Source of the DNA: CAZRDB01 sp964598695
Lineage (GTDB): Bacteria > Armatimonadota > Zipacnadia > UBA1398
Length of the DNA: 8,764 bases
NCBI GenBank assembly: GCA_964598695.1
Contig: CAZRDB010000200.1
Location: forward strand, 1 to 8,764
Reading direction: 5' to 3'
A program made the translations under genes and the position numbers. Below the pieces are notes generated by a model that was not told the origin of the DNA, made no database searches, and saw only the letters and a program-made list of their open reading frames with translations. Positions within the stretch are counted from its first letter, which is position 1; each line of letters starts with the position of its first letter. Of the stretch, positions 1 through 6,293 are shown piece after piece.

Positions 1-920
1 AGGACATGCTCCGCTACGTGAAGTCGGTCGGCCTCGACACCGTCGAGATCGGAACCGCCAACTACCCGGGCAACCCGCACTGCCCGACCGATGATCTCAT
101 CGCGAGCGACGCGGCTGTCGCGGCCTACAAGAAGACCTTCGCCGACGCCGGCGTCACCATCTCGGCGCTCTCGTGCCACGGCAACCCGCTCCATCCCAAG
201 GCCGAGATCGCCGAGGCCCACCACAACGGCTGGCGCAAGACGCTGCAGGTCGCCGAGAAGCTCGGGATCCCGCGCGTCGTGAACTTCAGCGGCTGCCCGG
301 GTGGACCGAGCGGCGGCCTCGAGCCGATCTGGGTGACGGCGCCTTGGCCCGAGGACTTCGCCGCCACGCTCGAATGGCAGTGGACCGAGAAGGTCATCCC
401 CTACTGGGTCGAGGAGGCCAAGGTCGCGGCCCGCCACGGCGTCACCGAGATCGCGTTCGAGATGCACCCGAACTTCGTGGTCTACAACCCGGAGACGCTG
501 CTCAAGCTCCGCGCCGCCGCCGGCCCCTCGATCGGCGCGAACTTCGATCCCTCCCACCTCTTCTGGCAGGGGATCGACCCGATCGCGGCCGTCCGCGCGC
601 TCAAGGGCTGCATCTGGCACGTCCACGCGAAGGACACCAAGATCTGCCCCTACAACACCCCGGTGAACGGGGTCCTCGACACCAAGAACTACACCGACGA
701 GATCAACCGCTCGTGGGTCTTCCGCACCGTCGGCTACGGCAACGGTCTCGAGTGGTGGAAGGCCTTCGTCTCCAACCTCCGCCTGGTCGGCTACGACCTC
801 GTCCTCTCGATCGAGCACGAGGACAGCATCATGTCGCCGCGCGAGGGCTTCGAGAAGGGCGCCAAGTTCCTCAAGGACCTCGTCATCAACGACCCGGCCG
901 GCGAAGCCTACTGGGCGTAG
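1..920 (+). CDS. Sugar phosphate isomerase/epimerase-like TIM-barrel protein (5' end outside window)
   Basis: This looks like a xylose-isomerase-like (AP endonuclease 2 superfamily) TIM-barrel enzyme that isomerises or epimerises a sugar, sugar phosphate or inositol-type substrate in the cytoplasm. Numbering from the in-frame ATG at position 6, the expected metal ligands of this fold appear in order: E152 in IAFEMHP, D181 with H184 in NFDPSH, H207 in WHVHAKD, and E270 in SIEHED. That is the E-D-H-E pattern of the ketose 3-epimerase/xylose isomerase-like fold. The visible 304 residues begin inside the first barrel helix; the first beta-strand seen is TVEIG. The reading frame stays open to the window edge, so the true start lies upstream and the ATG at 6 is probably internal. 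The TAG stop is at 918-920 and a hairpin cluster begins 10 bases later. The fold is secure. The substrate cannot be read from the sequence, and in related genomes such genes often sit beside Gfo/Idh/MocA oxidoreductases. Confidence 0.88.
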   Translation, partial: DMLRYVKSVGLDTVEIGTANYPGNPHCPTDDLIASDAAVAAYKKTFADAGVTISALSCHGNPLHPKAEIAEAHHNGWRKTLQVAEKLGIPRVVNFSGCPGGPSGGLEPIWVTAPWPEDFAATLEWQWTEKVIPYWVEEAKVAARHGVTEIAFEMHPNFVVYNPETLLKLRAAAGPSIGANFDPSHLFWQGIDPIAAVRALKGCIWHVHAKDTKICPYNTPVNGVLDTKNYTDEINRSWVFRTVGYGNGLEWWKAFVSNLRLVGYDLVLSIEHEDSIMSPREGFEKGAKFLKDLVINDPAGEAYWA

Positions 921-929
921 ACCGGACCC

Positions 930-946
930 GTGGGGCCCTGCCCCAC
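930..946. terminator. Hairpin 1 after the isomerase gene
   Basis: GTGGGGC (930-936) and GCCCCAC (940-946) form a perfect 7-bp stem around a 3-base loop, starting 10 bases after the isomerase stop codon. There is no T-run afterwards, so it is not a textbook intrinsic terminator. Its position suggests transcript 3'-end formation or mRNA stabilisation. It is the first of four consecutive hairpins. Confidence 0.5.
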
Positions 947-953
947 GCCGCGG

Positions 954-970
954 CAGAGGGTCCCCCTCTG
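954..970. repeat. Hairpin 2 of the intergenic cluster
   Basis: CAGAGGG (954-960) and CCCTCTG (964-970) form a perfect 7-bp stem around the loop TCC. It lies 7 bases after hairpin 1 and has the same geometry (7-bp stem, 3-base loop, 17 bases in all) but a different stem sequence. The pairing can be read directly; the function is unknown. Confidence 0.5.
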
Positions 971-980
971 CACGCCCTGG

Positions 981-1017
981 GCGAATGGGCTCCCCCCGGA
1001 GGGGGTGGCCCATTCGC
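981..1017. repeat. Hairpin 3, long two-part stem
   Basis: GCGAATGGGC (981-990) pairs perfectly with GCCCATTCGC (1008-1017). Inside it, five C (992-996) pair with five G (1001-1005) around the tetraloop CGGA. The two stems are separated by a small internal loop (T991 against T1006 and G1007). This 37-base structure has 15 base pairs and is the strongest of the cluster. No T-run follows. Confidence 0.55.
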
Positions 1018-1029
1018 TCGGGGAGAGCG

Positions 1030-1044
1030 GGCGGAGCTTCCGCC
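1030..1044. repeat. Hairpin 4 of the intergenic cluster
   Basis: GGCGGA (1030-1035) and TCCGCC (1039-1044) form a 6-bp stem around GCT. It ends 53 bases before the ATG of the next gene, so it could lie in that gene's 5' leader. It is the weakest of the four hairpins, and a chance short dyad in GC-rich DNA is possible. Confidence 0.35.
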
Positions 1045-1084
1045 GGCGCCGACGGGCGACGCCACACCGAACGCGCACGTCGCC

Positions 1085-1090
1085 AGGGGG
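1085..1090 (+). promoter_or_regulatory. Ribosome binding site that fixes the start at 1098
   Basis: AGGGGG lies 7 bases before the ATG at 1098. It selects this start over the in-frame ATG at 930, which would add 56 arginine- and proline-rich residues translated from the hairpin cluster. Confidence 0.6.
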
Positions 1091-1097
1091 TAACCAC

Positions 1098-2282
1098 ATG
1101 CTCACGCTCACCCACGCTGTGCTGCTGTACGCCACGCTCGCCGGCGCCCCGGCCTGGCGCTCGCTGCCCGAGGGCGCGCCCACGGGCGAGCTGCAGCACA
1201 CCGGCTCGTACACCGTCGCCGACCCGGCCTCCGTGAACTGGCAGGCGCCGCCGTTCGTGTATGACGAGGCGGCCGCGACGGGCCGCAAGCACGCGAAGGT
1301 CATCGTGCTCATCTACAACCCGGTCCTCGAGTCGGAGGGCGGCAAGAGCTTCATCGAGCATTGCGGCGGCTGCGACCCGGTCGAGTACTCGCACATCCTC
1401 TGCGACGTGATCCGCAACGCGAGCTGGGGCTACATCAACTACGAGATCGTCGACGTGATCGAGGTCGACGGCTACCCCCGCAAGCCCAGCGGCTTCGTCT
1501 ACACCGACGAGTCGTTCCTCGAGGTCCGCCGGACCCAGGACTGGCAGCCGGAGACGAGCAGCTACCGGGGCTTCTTCGAGGACAACGGGATCCTCGAGCG
1601 CTGCCGCGACGAGGGCATCACGGAGCTGTGGGTCTGGGGCGCCGGCGGGATGCACTTCGACGAGTTCGCGATGTACATCCCCAACCGCTACGCCCGCTTC
1701 GCGCCGACCGACAACCCCTGGTTCTACCGGCCCTACGACATCCCGCCCGAGATCGGCCACACGATGTGGGTGATGGGCTTCAACTACGAGGTCGGGGCCG
1801 ACAACATGATCCACAGCTACTCGCACCGCGTGGAGAGCATGGCCGCGCTGCAGTTCGGCAAGGGGCTGTGGAACCCCCACGAGCTGCGCGACCCCTGGAA
1901 CGTCTTCTCGTGGCTCGAGATGGACCACCTCGGCACGCCCTCGATGGTCGGCAACTGCCACGTCCCGCCGAACGGCCAGCAGGGCTACGACTACGACAAC
2001 AAGCGGAGCGTGCTCTCCTGGGCCGACAACTGGTACCGCTACCCCGACCTCCGGGGCGAGCCGACGACGGCCTCGGCCGCCGCGTGGGGCCACAGCCAGT
2101 TCGGCTACCAGAAGTACTGGCTCGAGCACCTCCCGAAGTACCCCGGTTTCACGGAGCATGGGCTCAACAACTGGTGGGTCTACATCGCGAACACCGACGA
2201 GGACCTGCCCGAGTACCCCATGCCCGACCCGAGCGAGTGGGTCCTCCCCGACGGCTTCCCGGCCCCCAGCCCGAAGCCGTAG
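1098..2282 (+). CDS. Uncharacterised, probably exported protein, 394 residues
   Basis: I do not recognise a named family or a reaction for this protein. Residues 1-19 (hydrophobic LLYATLAGAPA) resemble a short Sec signal peptide with a possible cut near APA-W, but there is no Lys or Arg before the hydrophobic stretch, so export is likely rather than certain. A compact alpha/beta-looking body follows. Residues 66-76 (AKVIVLIYNP) look like a buried first strand; there is a CGGC pair at C89/C92, and an aromatic-rich core. Distinctive blocks are GAGGMHFDEFAMYIPNRY (181-198), MGFNYEVGADNMIHSYSHRVE (within 226-246) and GNCHVPPNGQQGYDYDN (285-301). Their clustered H, D, E and N residues are what one expects of a metal or substrate site. 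The Pro-rich tail (371-394) is probably disordered. It follows the isomerase gene by 177 bp holding hairpins and converges on the fucosidase gene. A surface or periplasmic hydrolase is one guess, with no direct support. Confidence 0.85.
   Translation: MLTLTHAVLLYATLAGAPAWRSLPEGAPTGELQHTGSYTVADPASVNWQAPPFVYDEAAATGRKHAKVIVLIYNPVLESEGGKSFIEHCGGCDPVEYSHILCDVIRNASWGYINYEIVDVIEVDGYPRKPSGFVYTDESFLEVRRTQDWQPETSSYRGFFEDNGILERCRDEGITELWVWGAGGMHFDEFAMYIPNRYARFAPTDNPWFYRPYDIPPEIGHTMWVMGFNYEVGADNMIHSYSHRVESMAALQFGKGLWNPHELRDPWNVFSWLEMDHLGTPSMVGNCHVPPNGQQGYDYDNKRSVLSWADNWYRYPDLRGEPTTASAAAWGHSQFGYQKYWLEHLPKYPGFTEHGLNNWWVYIANTDEDLPEYPMPDPSEWVLPDGFPAPSPKP
2251..2280. terminator. Hairpin at the convergent 3' ends of the unknown gene and the fucosidase gene
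   Basis: ACGGCTTC (2251-2258) and GAAGCCGT (2273-2280) form a perfect 8-bp stem with a 14-base C-rich loop. The right arm runs into the first base of the upstream gene's TAG stop (2280-2282). The fucosidase stop lies just beyond at 2290-2292, so the structure is correctly placed to end or stabilise transcripts from both sides. It also encodes the last residues of the + strand protein and has no T-run, so the assignment is tentative. Confidence 0.35.
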
Positions 2283-2289
2283 GGCGAGC

Positions 2290-4023
2290 CTAGGCCGGAG
2301 TCAGGACCACGGCGACGAGCGCCAGGCCCGGCCCGCGCGCGACGATCTCCCGGGGGCGGAGCGTCAACTGGTGCTCCCCCCCGGACTCGATGCGCACGAC
2401 CCCACAGAGGGAGCAGGCCTGCGCGTAGCAGCGCGTGCCGGCGCTCTCGATCCTGCGGTCGGCTGCCAGTACGGCCGCAACCACCTGGTCGCCGATCGCG
2501 ATCTCGACGCGATGGCCGCCCTGCCACGCCGCGCTGTGGTCGACGGCCGAGGTGATGATCTCCACCCGGAACGCGCCCGGCTCACTTACGTGGACCGTCC
2601 AGCGCGCTTCGTACTCCGCGTCGTACCAGTGTCGCAGGATCCCCGTGGGGTCGAGTGAGGGCGGGGAGCCGCCCTCGCGCCCCCCCACGATCTCGGCCCG
2701 CGCCGCCGGGAGCACGAAGCGCCCGTCGCCCTGCTGGAGTAGACGTGGGTCGGCCGATGCCTCGCCGTAGATCTCGAGCGCGAGCACGGGGACCATAGCG
2801 TCGCCCAGTGGGGGCATGGACACCTCCAGGGCGCCGTCATCCAACCGCTCGCACGAGACCGGAGCGTCCGGGTCCGCGAGGATTCGGGCGGAGGAGACGC
2901 GGTTGCGGAGGCCGCGCACGACGAGCCGGCCATCGGCCGGTGGATCCGTCAGGTGTAGGTAGAGCCTCCCCGGTCGGCTCGTGACGGGACCCCACGCCAG
3001 GTCGTACGGGAAGGGGCTCGGACGCGTGCCGTGGAGCGCCTCGGCGTTGTGCTCCATCCAGTTCGCCAGCGCCTCGAGCACGCGGATCGAGCCCTCGGGC
3101 AGCGTCCCCTCGGGCGTGGGCCCGATGTTGAGCAGGTAGTTGGCCCCCCGCGCGGCCAGGCCGACCAGTGTCGCAAGCACCACATCGGGGCTCTTCCAGT
3201 TCTCGTCGAACCACTTGTAGCCCCACGTGTCGTTGAGCGTCGCCGGCGCCTCCCAGACGCCCTCCACCGGAGCCCAGGGCACTTGGTTGTCGCCAAGGCT
3301 CCTGACCTCGCCCATGCCGTGGCCGATGCGGGAGTTCACGATGCAGCCCGGCTGGAGGAGTCGGACCAGGTCCGACAGCTCGCGCGATTGGTCGGCCGTG
3401 ATGGTGAACGGGCAGTCGAACCAGATGTAGGAGATCGGCCCGTAGCCCGTGAGCAGCTCGCGGAGCTGCGGCTTGACCTTGGCTTCCAGGTACCGGGCGA
3501 AGTCCTTCGCCGCGTGGTCCGGGAAGTCCCAGTCGTTGCCCCACGACATCCCGAAGTTGGACTCGTTCGTCGGTTCGGTCCCGCCCGCGTCGCGCTCATG
3601 CCAGTCGAGGGACTGCGAGTAGTACAGACCGAGCGCGACCTCGTGCCGAGCGCAGGCCTCGGCCAACTCGGCGAGAGGGTCGCGCCCGAACGGGGTGGCG
3701 TCGACGATGTTGTAGCCGTCGCAGCGCGAGCGGCACATCGCGAAGCCCTCGTGGTGCTTCGCCGTGTAGACGATGTAGCGCATCCCGGCCCGCCGAGCGA
3801 GGCCCACCCAGGCATCGGCATCGAACTCGGCCGGGTCGAACCGCGCCGCGAGCCTCTCGTACTCCGCGTTGGGGATCCGGCACTTCGCCTGGATCCACTC
3901 GCCGATGTACTCCATCCGCCGGCCGCGCCACTCCCCCGCGAGGACGCTGTAGAGGCCCCAGTGGAGGAAGAGCCCGAACCGCGCGTCCTCGAACCACCGC
4001 GTCCGCTCGTCGCCACTGCCCAT
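2290..4023 (-). CDS. GH29 alpha-L-fucosidase with C-terminal carbohydrate-binding-like domain
   Basis: This enzyme should remove alpha-L-fucose from glycans by the retaining GH29 mechanism. From the ATG whose last base on the + strand is 4021, the protein has 577 residues. GH29 hallmarks appear in order: WFEDARFGLFLHWG (10-23), KHHEGF (89-94), YNIVDATPFGRDP (104-116), YIWFDCPF (199-206) with D203 in the nucleophile position, NSR (230-232) and NYLLNIGPTPEG (295-306). The catalytic barrel ends near residue 335. A small beta-sandwich (about 340-420) follows, then a further beta-rich module (about 440-577) resembling CBM6/35-type or fucolectin-like modules, with a C532/C537/C540 cluster. The start was chosen by family alignment, because GH29 proteins begin roughly ten residues before WFEDARFG and the ribosome site here is weak. 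In-frame upstream starts (ATG at 4098, GTG at 4038) add low-complexity sequence. No signal peptide is visible in any version, so a cytoplasmic enzyme acting on imported oligosaccharides is likely. Confidence 0.93.
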   Translation of the reverse strand: MGSGDERTRWFEDARFGLFLHWGLYSVLAGEWRGRRMEYIGEWIQAKCRIPNAEYERLAARFDPAEFDADAWVGLARRAGMRYIVYTAKHHEGFAMCRSRCDGYNIVDATPFGRDPLAELAEACARHEVALGLYYSQSLDWHERDAGGTEPTNESNFGMSWGNDWDFPDHAAKDFARYLEAKVKPQLRELLTGYGPISYIWFDCPFTITADQSRELSDLVRLLQPGCIVNSRIGHGMGEVRSLGDNQVPWAPVEGVWEAPATLNDTWGYKWFDENWKSPDVVLATLVGLAARGANYLLNIGPTPEGTLPEGSIRVLEALANWMEHNAEALHGTRPSPFPYDLAWGPVTSRPGRLYLHLTDPPADGRLVVRGLRNRVSSARILADPDAPVSCERLDDGALEVSMPPLGDAMVPVLALEIYGEASADPRLLQQGDGRFVLPAARAEIVGGREGGSPPSLDPTGILRHWYDAEYEARWTVHVSEPGAFRVEIITSAVDHSAAWQGGHRVEIAIGDQVVAAVLAADRRIESAGTRCYAQACSLCGVVRIESGGEHQLTLRPREIVARGPGLALVAVVLTPA

Positions 4024-4041
4024 CGTCCGATCGGCCACGCT

Positions 4042-4066
4042 TCCCGGTGCGCTCGCGCCACCGGGA
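4042..4066. promoter_or_regulatory. Dyad in the divergent intergenic region, possible operator
   Basis: TCCCGGTG (4042-4049) and CACCGGGA (4059-4066) form a perfect 8-bp inverted repeat with a 9-base GC-rich spacer. The centre-to-centre spacing of the arms, about 17 bases, fits a dimeric regulator. It lies 18 bases upstream of the fucosidase start, so it could instead be a leader hairpin in that mRNA. The repeat is read directly; the role is inference. Confidence 0.35.
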
Positions 4067-4108
4067 GAGACGATACCACTGCTCCGCCCGATGGGCATCG
4101 GGTTCGCA

Positions 4109-4123
4109 CGGCCCGGCGGGCCG
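4109..4123. promoter_or_regulatory. Second palindrome in the divergent region
   Basis: CGGCCCGGCGGGCCG is a 15-base perfect palindrome about one central base, midway between the two divergent start codons. With the dyad at 4042-4066 it makes a candidate regulatory region. In such GC-rich DNA a C/G-only palindrome may be chance, and no -35/-10 pair could be picked with confidence. Confidence 0.25.
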
Positions 4124-4194
4124 GGAATCGCCCACGCCTTGCCGTGGCTGCGGGGCCGACGGCATGATATGCCTGCTGGTGGGGCGCCCTGCTC

Positions 4195-4202
4195 GGAAGG
4201 AA
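4195..4202 (+). promoter_or_regulatory. Strong ribosome binding site for a TTG start
   Basis: GGAAGGAA ends close to a TTG at 4209; its AAGGA core (4197-4201) is 7 bases from that codon. The nearest in-frame ATG, at 4233, has no purine-rich Shine-Dalgarno motif at a suitable distance. This argues for translation starting at TTG. Confidence 0.65.
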
Positions 4203-4208
4203 CACGAC

Positions 4209-6224
4209 TTGCCACTGACTCCCGGCGCACGCATGGTTCTCGGCCTCTTGCTCGCCGCCCTCGCCCTCCCCGCGATCGCCGCCCCTGCCGGGCCCGCGCT
4301 GCCCGCGGAGGCCGTCATCGGCGCCGGCGGCGTCTCCGTGGATCCCGCGGGCTCCGCGCCCTCCCGGCTGCTCGCCACCGGCGGAGCCGACAAGGCGATC
4401 CGTCTGTGGGACGCGGGCACGGGCGAGTGCCTCCGCACTCTGACGGGGCACACCTACTGGGTTCGCTCCGTCGCGTTCAGCCCCGATCAGCGCCTGCTGG
4501 CGTCGGCGGGGCACGAGGGCACGATCCGCCTCTGGGACGCCACCACGGGCACGCTGGTCCGCGCGCTCGAGGGCCACACCGGCCAGGTGCGCTGCGTGGA
4601 CTTCAGCGACGACGGCAGGACCCTCGCCTCGTCGAGTTCCGACGGGACTGTCCGTCTCTGGGACGTCGCGGCGGGGCTGTGCCTCCGCACGATCGAGGTC
4701 TCCGCCAAAGGCGTGATGGCGGTCGCGTTCGTCCCGGGCGGCCGGTGGGTGGTCACGGGTGGGAGCGACGAGACCGTTCAGCTCTGGGACGTCGCAACGG
4801 GTGGGTGCCTCTGGAGATCGGACGGCGCCAAGGGCCACGTGGAATCGGTCCAGGTCACGCCCGACGGCCGCCGGATCCTCTCCGCACACGAAGAGCGCAC
4901 GGTTGCGGTGTGGGACACCGAAACCGGCGCTCGGATCTCACTTCTCGAGGGCCACAAGAGCGCGGCGACGCACGCGGCGTTCAGCCCTCCGGGCGGCATG
5001 GCCGCCTCGGCCTCGCGTGACACCACCATCAAGCTCTGGGACTACGCCGAGGGCACGGAGCTGGCCGCCCTGACCGGCCACACCGACTACGTCCTGTCCG
5101 TCGCGTTCAGTGCGGACGGCAGTCTCCTCGCCTCCGCGTGCGCGGACGGCGTGGTGCGGATCTGGGACACGGCGTCGCGCCAGTGCCTCCGGGAACTCGC
5201 GGGACACGACAAGGACGCCATGACCGCGGCGTTCGCGCCGGCGAGGCCGAGCGCCGTCACGGTCGACGCCGACGGCGCCGCCCGCGTCTGGGACCGGGCC
5301 ACCGGCCGCTGCCTGCGATCGGTAGAGGCCGGGGGAGGCGCCTTCACCCACGCGGCGATGCTCCCCGGCGGCCTGGAGTTCGTCGGGGCGACCTCGGATG
5401 GCACGGTCGGGGTCTGGTCGACGGTCAGCGGCGGGCATCTCCGTCCGCTCGGGGCCCATGCGAGCGCCGTGACCGCCCTCGCGCAGTCCCCGGGCACAGG
5501 CGAGATCGCGAGCGGGAGCGCCGACGGCTCGGTCCTCGTCGCGTCCCCGGCGACGGGCGACAGCAGCCCAGTCCCCTCCGACGGCGGGGCGATCCGCGCC
5601 GTTGCGCTCACGGAGGCCGTCGTTGCCCTGGCTGCGGGCGACACCGGGACCATCGAGGTCTACGACCGGAGCACGGCCAAGCCGTTGCCGAGCCTCGAGG
5701 GCCACAAGGCCCCGGTGCGCGCGCTCGCGGTCGACCCGTCGGGAGCGCTGCTGGCCTCCGCCGGGGACGATGGCGACATCCGCGTCTGGCGTCTCCCGGA
5801 TGGAGCCCCCCTCATGCAGGCGGAGACCGAGGCCGGCCCCGTCCTCGCGCTCGCGTTCTCGCCGAACGGCGACCAGCTCGCGGCCGGCTGCGCCGACGGC
5901 GCCCTGCGCATCTGGGTCGTCGCCACGGGCGAGGTCCTCGGGACGGCCGCGTCCGCCGTCCCGGGCGTGACCGGCATCGCGTGGGCCGCCGACGGGACAC
6001 TCCTCACCGCGGGGGAGGACGGGCTCGGGTACTGGTCGACCGAGGGGCTCGCGCCGCGTGGTCGGTCGGTCGCCGTCTCGTGCGGGGAGCCCGGCGCGTG
6101 GTGTGCGCTCGGCTCCGCCGACGCGTACGCCGGGACCACCGCCGCCTTGCGGGCGCTGGGGCTTGCGCTCGAGGGCGAGGGATACCGGCCGGAGCGGGTC
6201 TCGGCCGCGCTCGCGGGGCGGTAA
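4209..6224 (+). CDS. Secreted WD40-repeat protein with 14 blades (two seven-bladed propellers)
   Basis: This is a beta-propeller protein with no recognisable catalytic domain, probably an extracytoplasmic binding or scaffold protein. Starting at TTG 4209 gives 671 residues and a classical Sec signal peptide: R8 in the n-region, a hydrophobic stretch at 9-24 (MVLGLLLAALALPAIA), and a likely cut after AIA or IAA near 24-25. Fourteen consecutive WD40 blades follow, almost all exactly 42 residues: blade 1 ends at 78, then blades start at 79, 121, 163, 205, 247, 289, 331, 373, 415, 457, 497, 539 and 581. A 50-residue tail (622-671) follows. Blades 1-8 end in a proper W-D dipeptide. Blades 9-14 have WS, AS, YD, WR, WV and WS instead, so the second propeller is diverged. 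Starting at the ATG 4233 would leave a shorter signal lacking the arginine. The GH71/GH99-like lipoprotein gene follows after 69 bp on the same strand and could be co-transcribed. The binding partner is unknown. Confidence 0.92.
   Translation: MPLTPGARMVLGLLLAALALPAIAAPAGPALPAEAVIGAGGVSVDPAGSAPSRLLATGGADKAIRLWDAGTGECLRTLTGHTYWVRSVAFSPDQRLLASAGHEGTIRLWDATTGTLVRALEGHTGQVRCVDFSDDGRTLASSSSDGTVRLWDVAAGLCLRTIEVSAKGVMAVAFVPGGRWVVTGGSDETVQLWDVATGGCLWRSDGAKGHVESVQVTPDGRRILSAHEERTVAVWDTETGARISLLEGHKSAATHAAFSPPGGMAASASRDTTIKLWDYAEGTELAALTGHTDYVLSVAFSADGSLLASACADGVVRIWDTASRQCLRELAGHDKDAMTAAFAPARPSAVTVDADGAARVWDRATGRCLRSVEAGGGAFTHAAMLPGGLEFVGATSDGTVGVWSTVSGGHLRPLGAHASAVTALAQSPGTGEIASGSADGSVLVASPATGDSSPVPSDGGAIRAVALTEAVVALAAGDTGTIEVYDRSTAKPLPSLEGHKAPVRALAVDPSGALLASAGDDGDIRVWRLPDGAPLMQAETEAGPVLALAFSPNGDQLAAGCADGALRIWVVATGEVLGTAASAVPGVTGIAWAADGTLLTAGEDGLGYWSTEGLAPRGRSVAVSCGEPGAWCALGSADAYAGTTAALRALGLALEGEGYRPERVSAALAGR
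4317..6071 (+). repeat. Tandem WD40 coding repeats, 126-base period
   Basis: The gene is built from 14 tandem units of about 126 bases, each encoding one WD40 blade with the pattern GH-(x)-V-VAFSPDG-LLASG-DGT-RLWD-TG-CLR. Nucleotide identity persists in places: the 14-mer TCCGTCGCGTTCAG occurs at 4467-4480 (blade 2) and 5097-5110 (blade 7), exactly 630 bases or five units apart. Blade 11 is short (40 residues) and blade 14 is about 41 residues. This is an internal repeat of the gene, not a mobile element. Confidence 0.88.
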
Positions 6225-6280
6225 CCCAGCTCGCCGAACCTGCCCCCCGGGTCGTGTGTCTCTTCTGCACCGACCGGATG

Positions 6281-6285
6281 AGGAG
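6281..6285 (+). promoter_or_regulatory. Ribosome binding site favouring the second of two ATGs
   Basis: AGGAG lies only 2 bases before the ATG at 6288 but 8 bases before the in-frame ATG at 6294. The usual spacing of 5-9 bases favours 6294, which shortens the protein by two residues. Confidence 0.6.
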
Positions 6286-6293
6286 CCATGCCC

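Noticed and set aside
173..1093. A 306-residue + strand open frame overlapping the isomerase gene
   Set aside because: It is in another frame of a well-supported TIM-barrel gene, is Arg/Pro/Gly-rich, and runs through the hairpin cluster.
930..1097. N-terminal extension of the unknown protein from the ATG at 930
   Set aside because: The extra 56 residues come from the hairpin cluster and are Arg/Pro-rich, while a good ribosome site and a signal-like sequence mark the ATG at 1098.
2288..2295. Palindrome GCCTAGGC between the convergent stops
   Set aside because: It is only 8 bases long and includes the fucosidase stop codon, so it is too short to support a separate site.
4140..4164. Imperfect dyad TGCCGT / ACGGCA in the divergent region
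   Set aside because: It has a six-base stem with interruptions and is likely chance in this base composition.
4024..4230. N-terminal extension of the fucosidase to the ATG at 4230
   Set aside because: The added 69 residues are not signal-like or family-like, and they would overlap the WD40 start and its ribosome site. The GH29 alignment begins just after 4023.
3336..4889. A 517-residue - strand open frame across the fucosidase start and the WD40 gene
   Set aside because: It is a shadow frame of low-complexity Ser/Arg/Thr-rich sequence and conflicts with both GH29 and WD40 coding.
4443..6071. The 126-base periodicity as a possible CRISPR or satellite array
   Set aside because: The units are divergent at nucleotide level, have no spacers, and translate cleanly into 42-residue WD40 blades.
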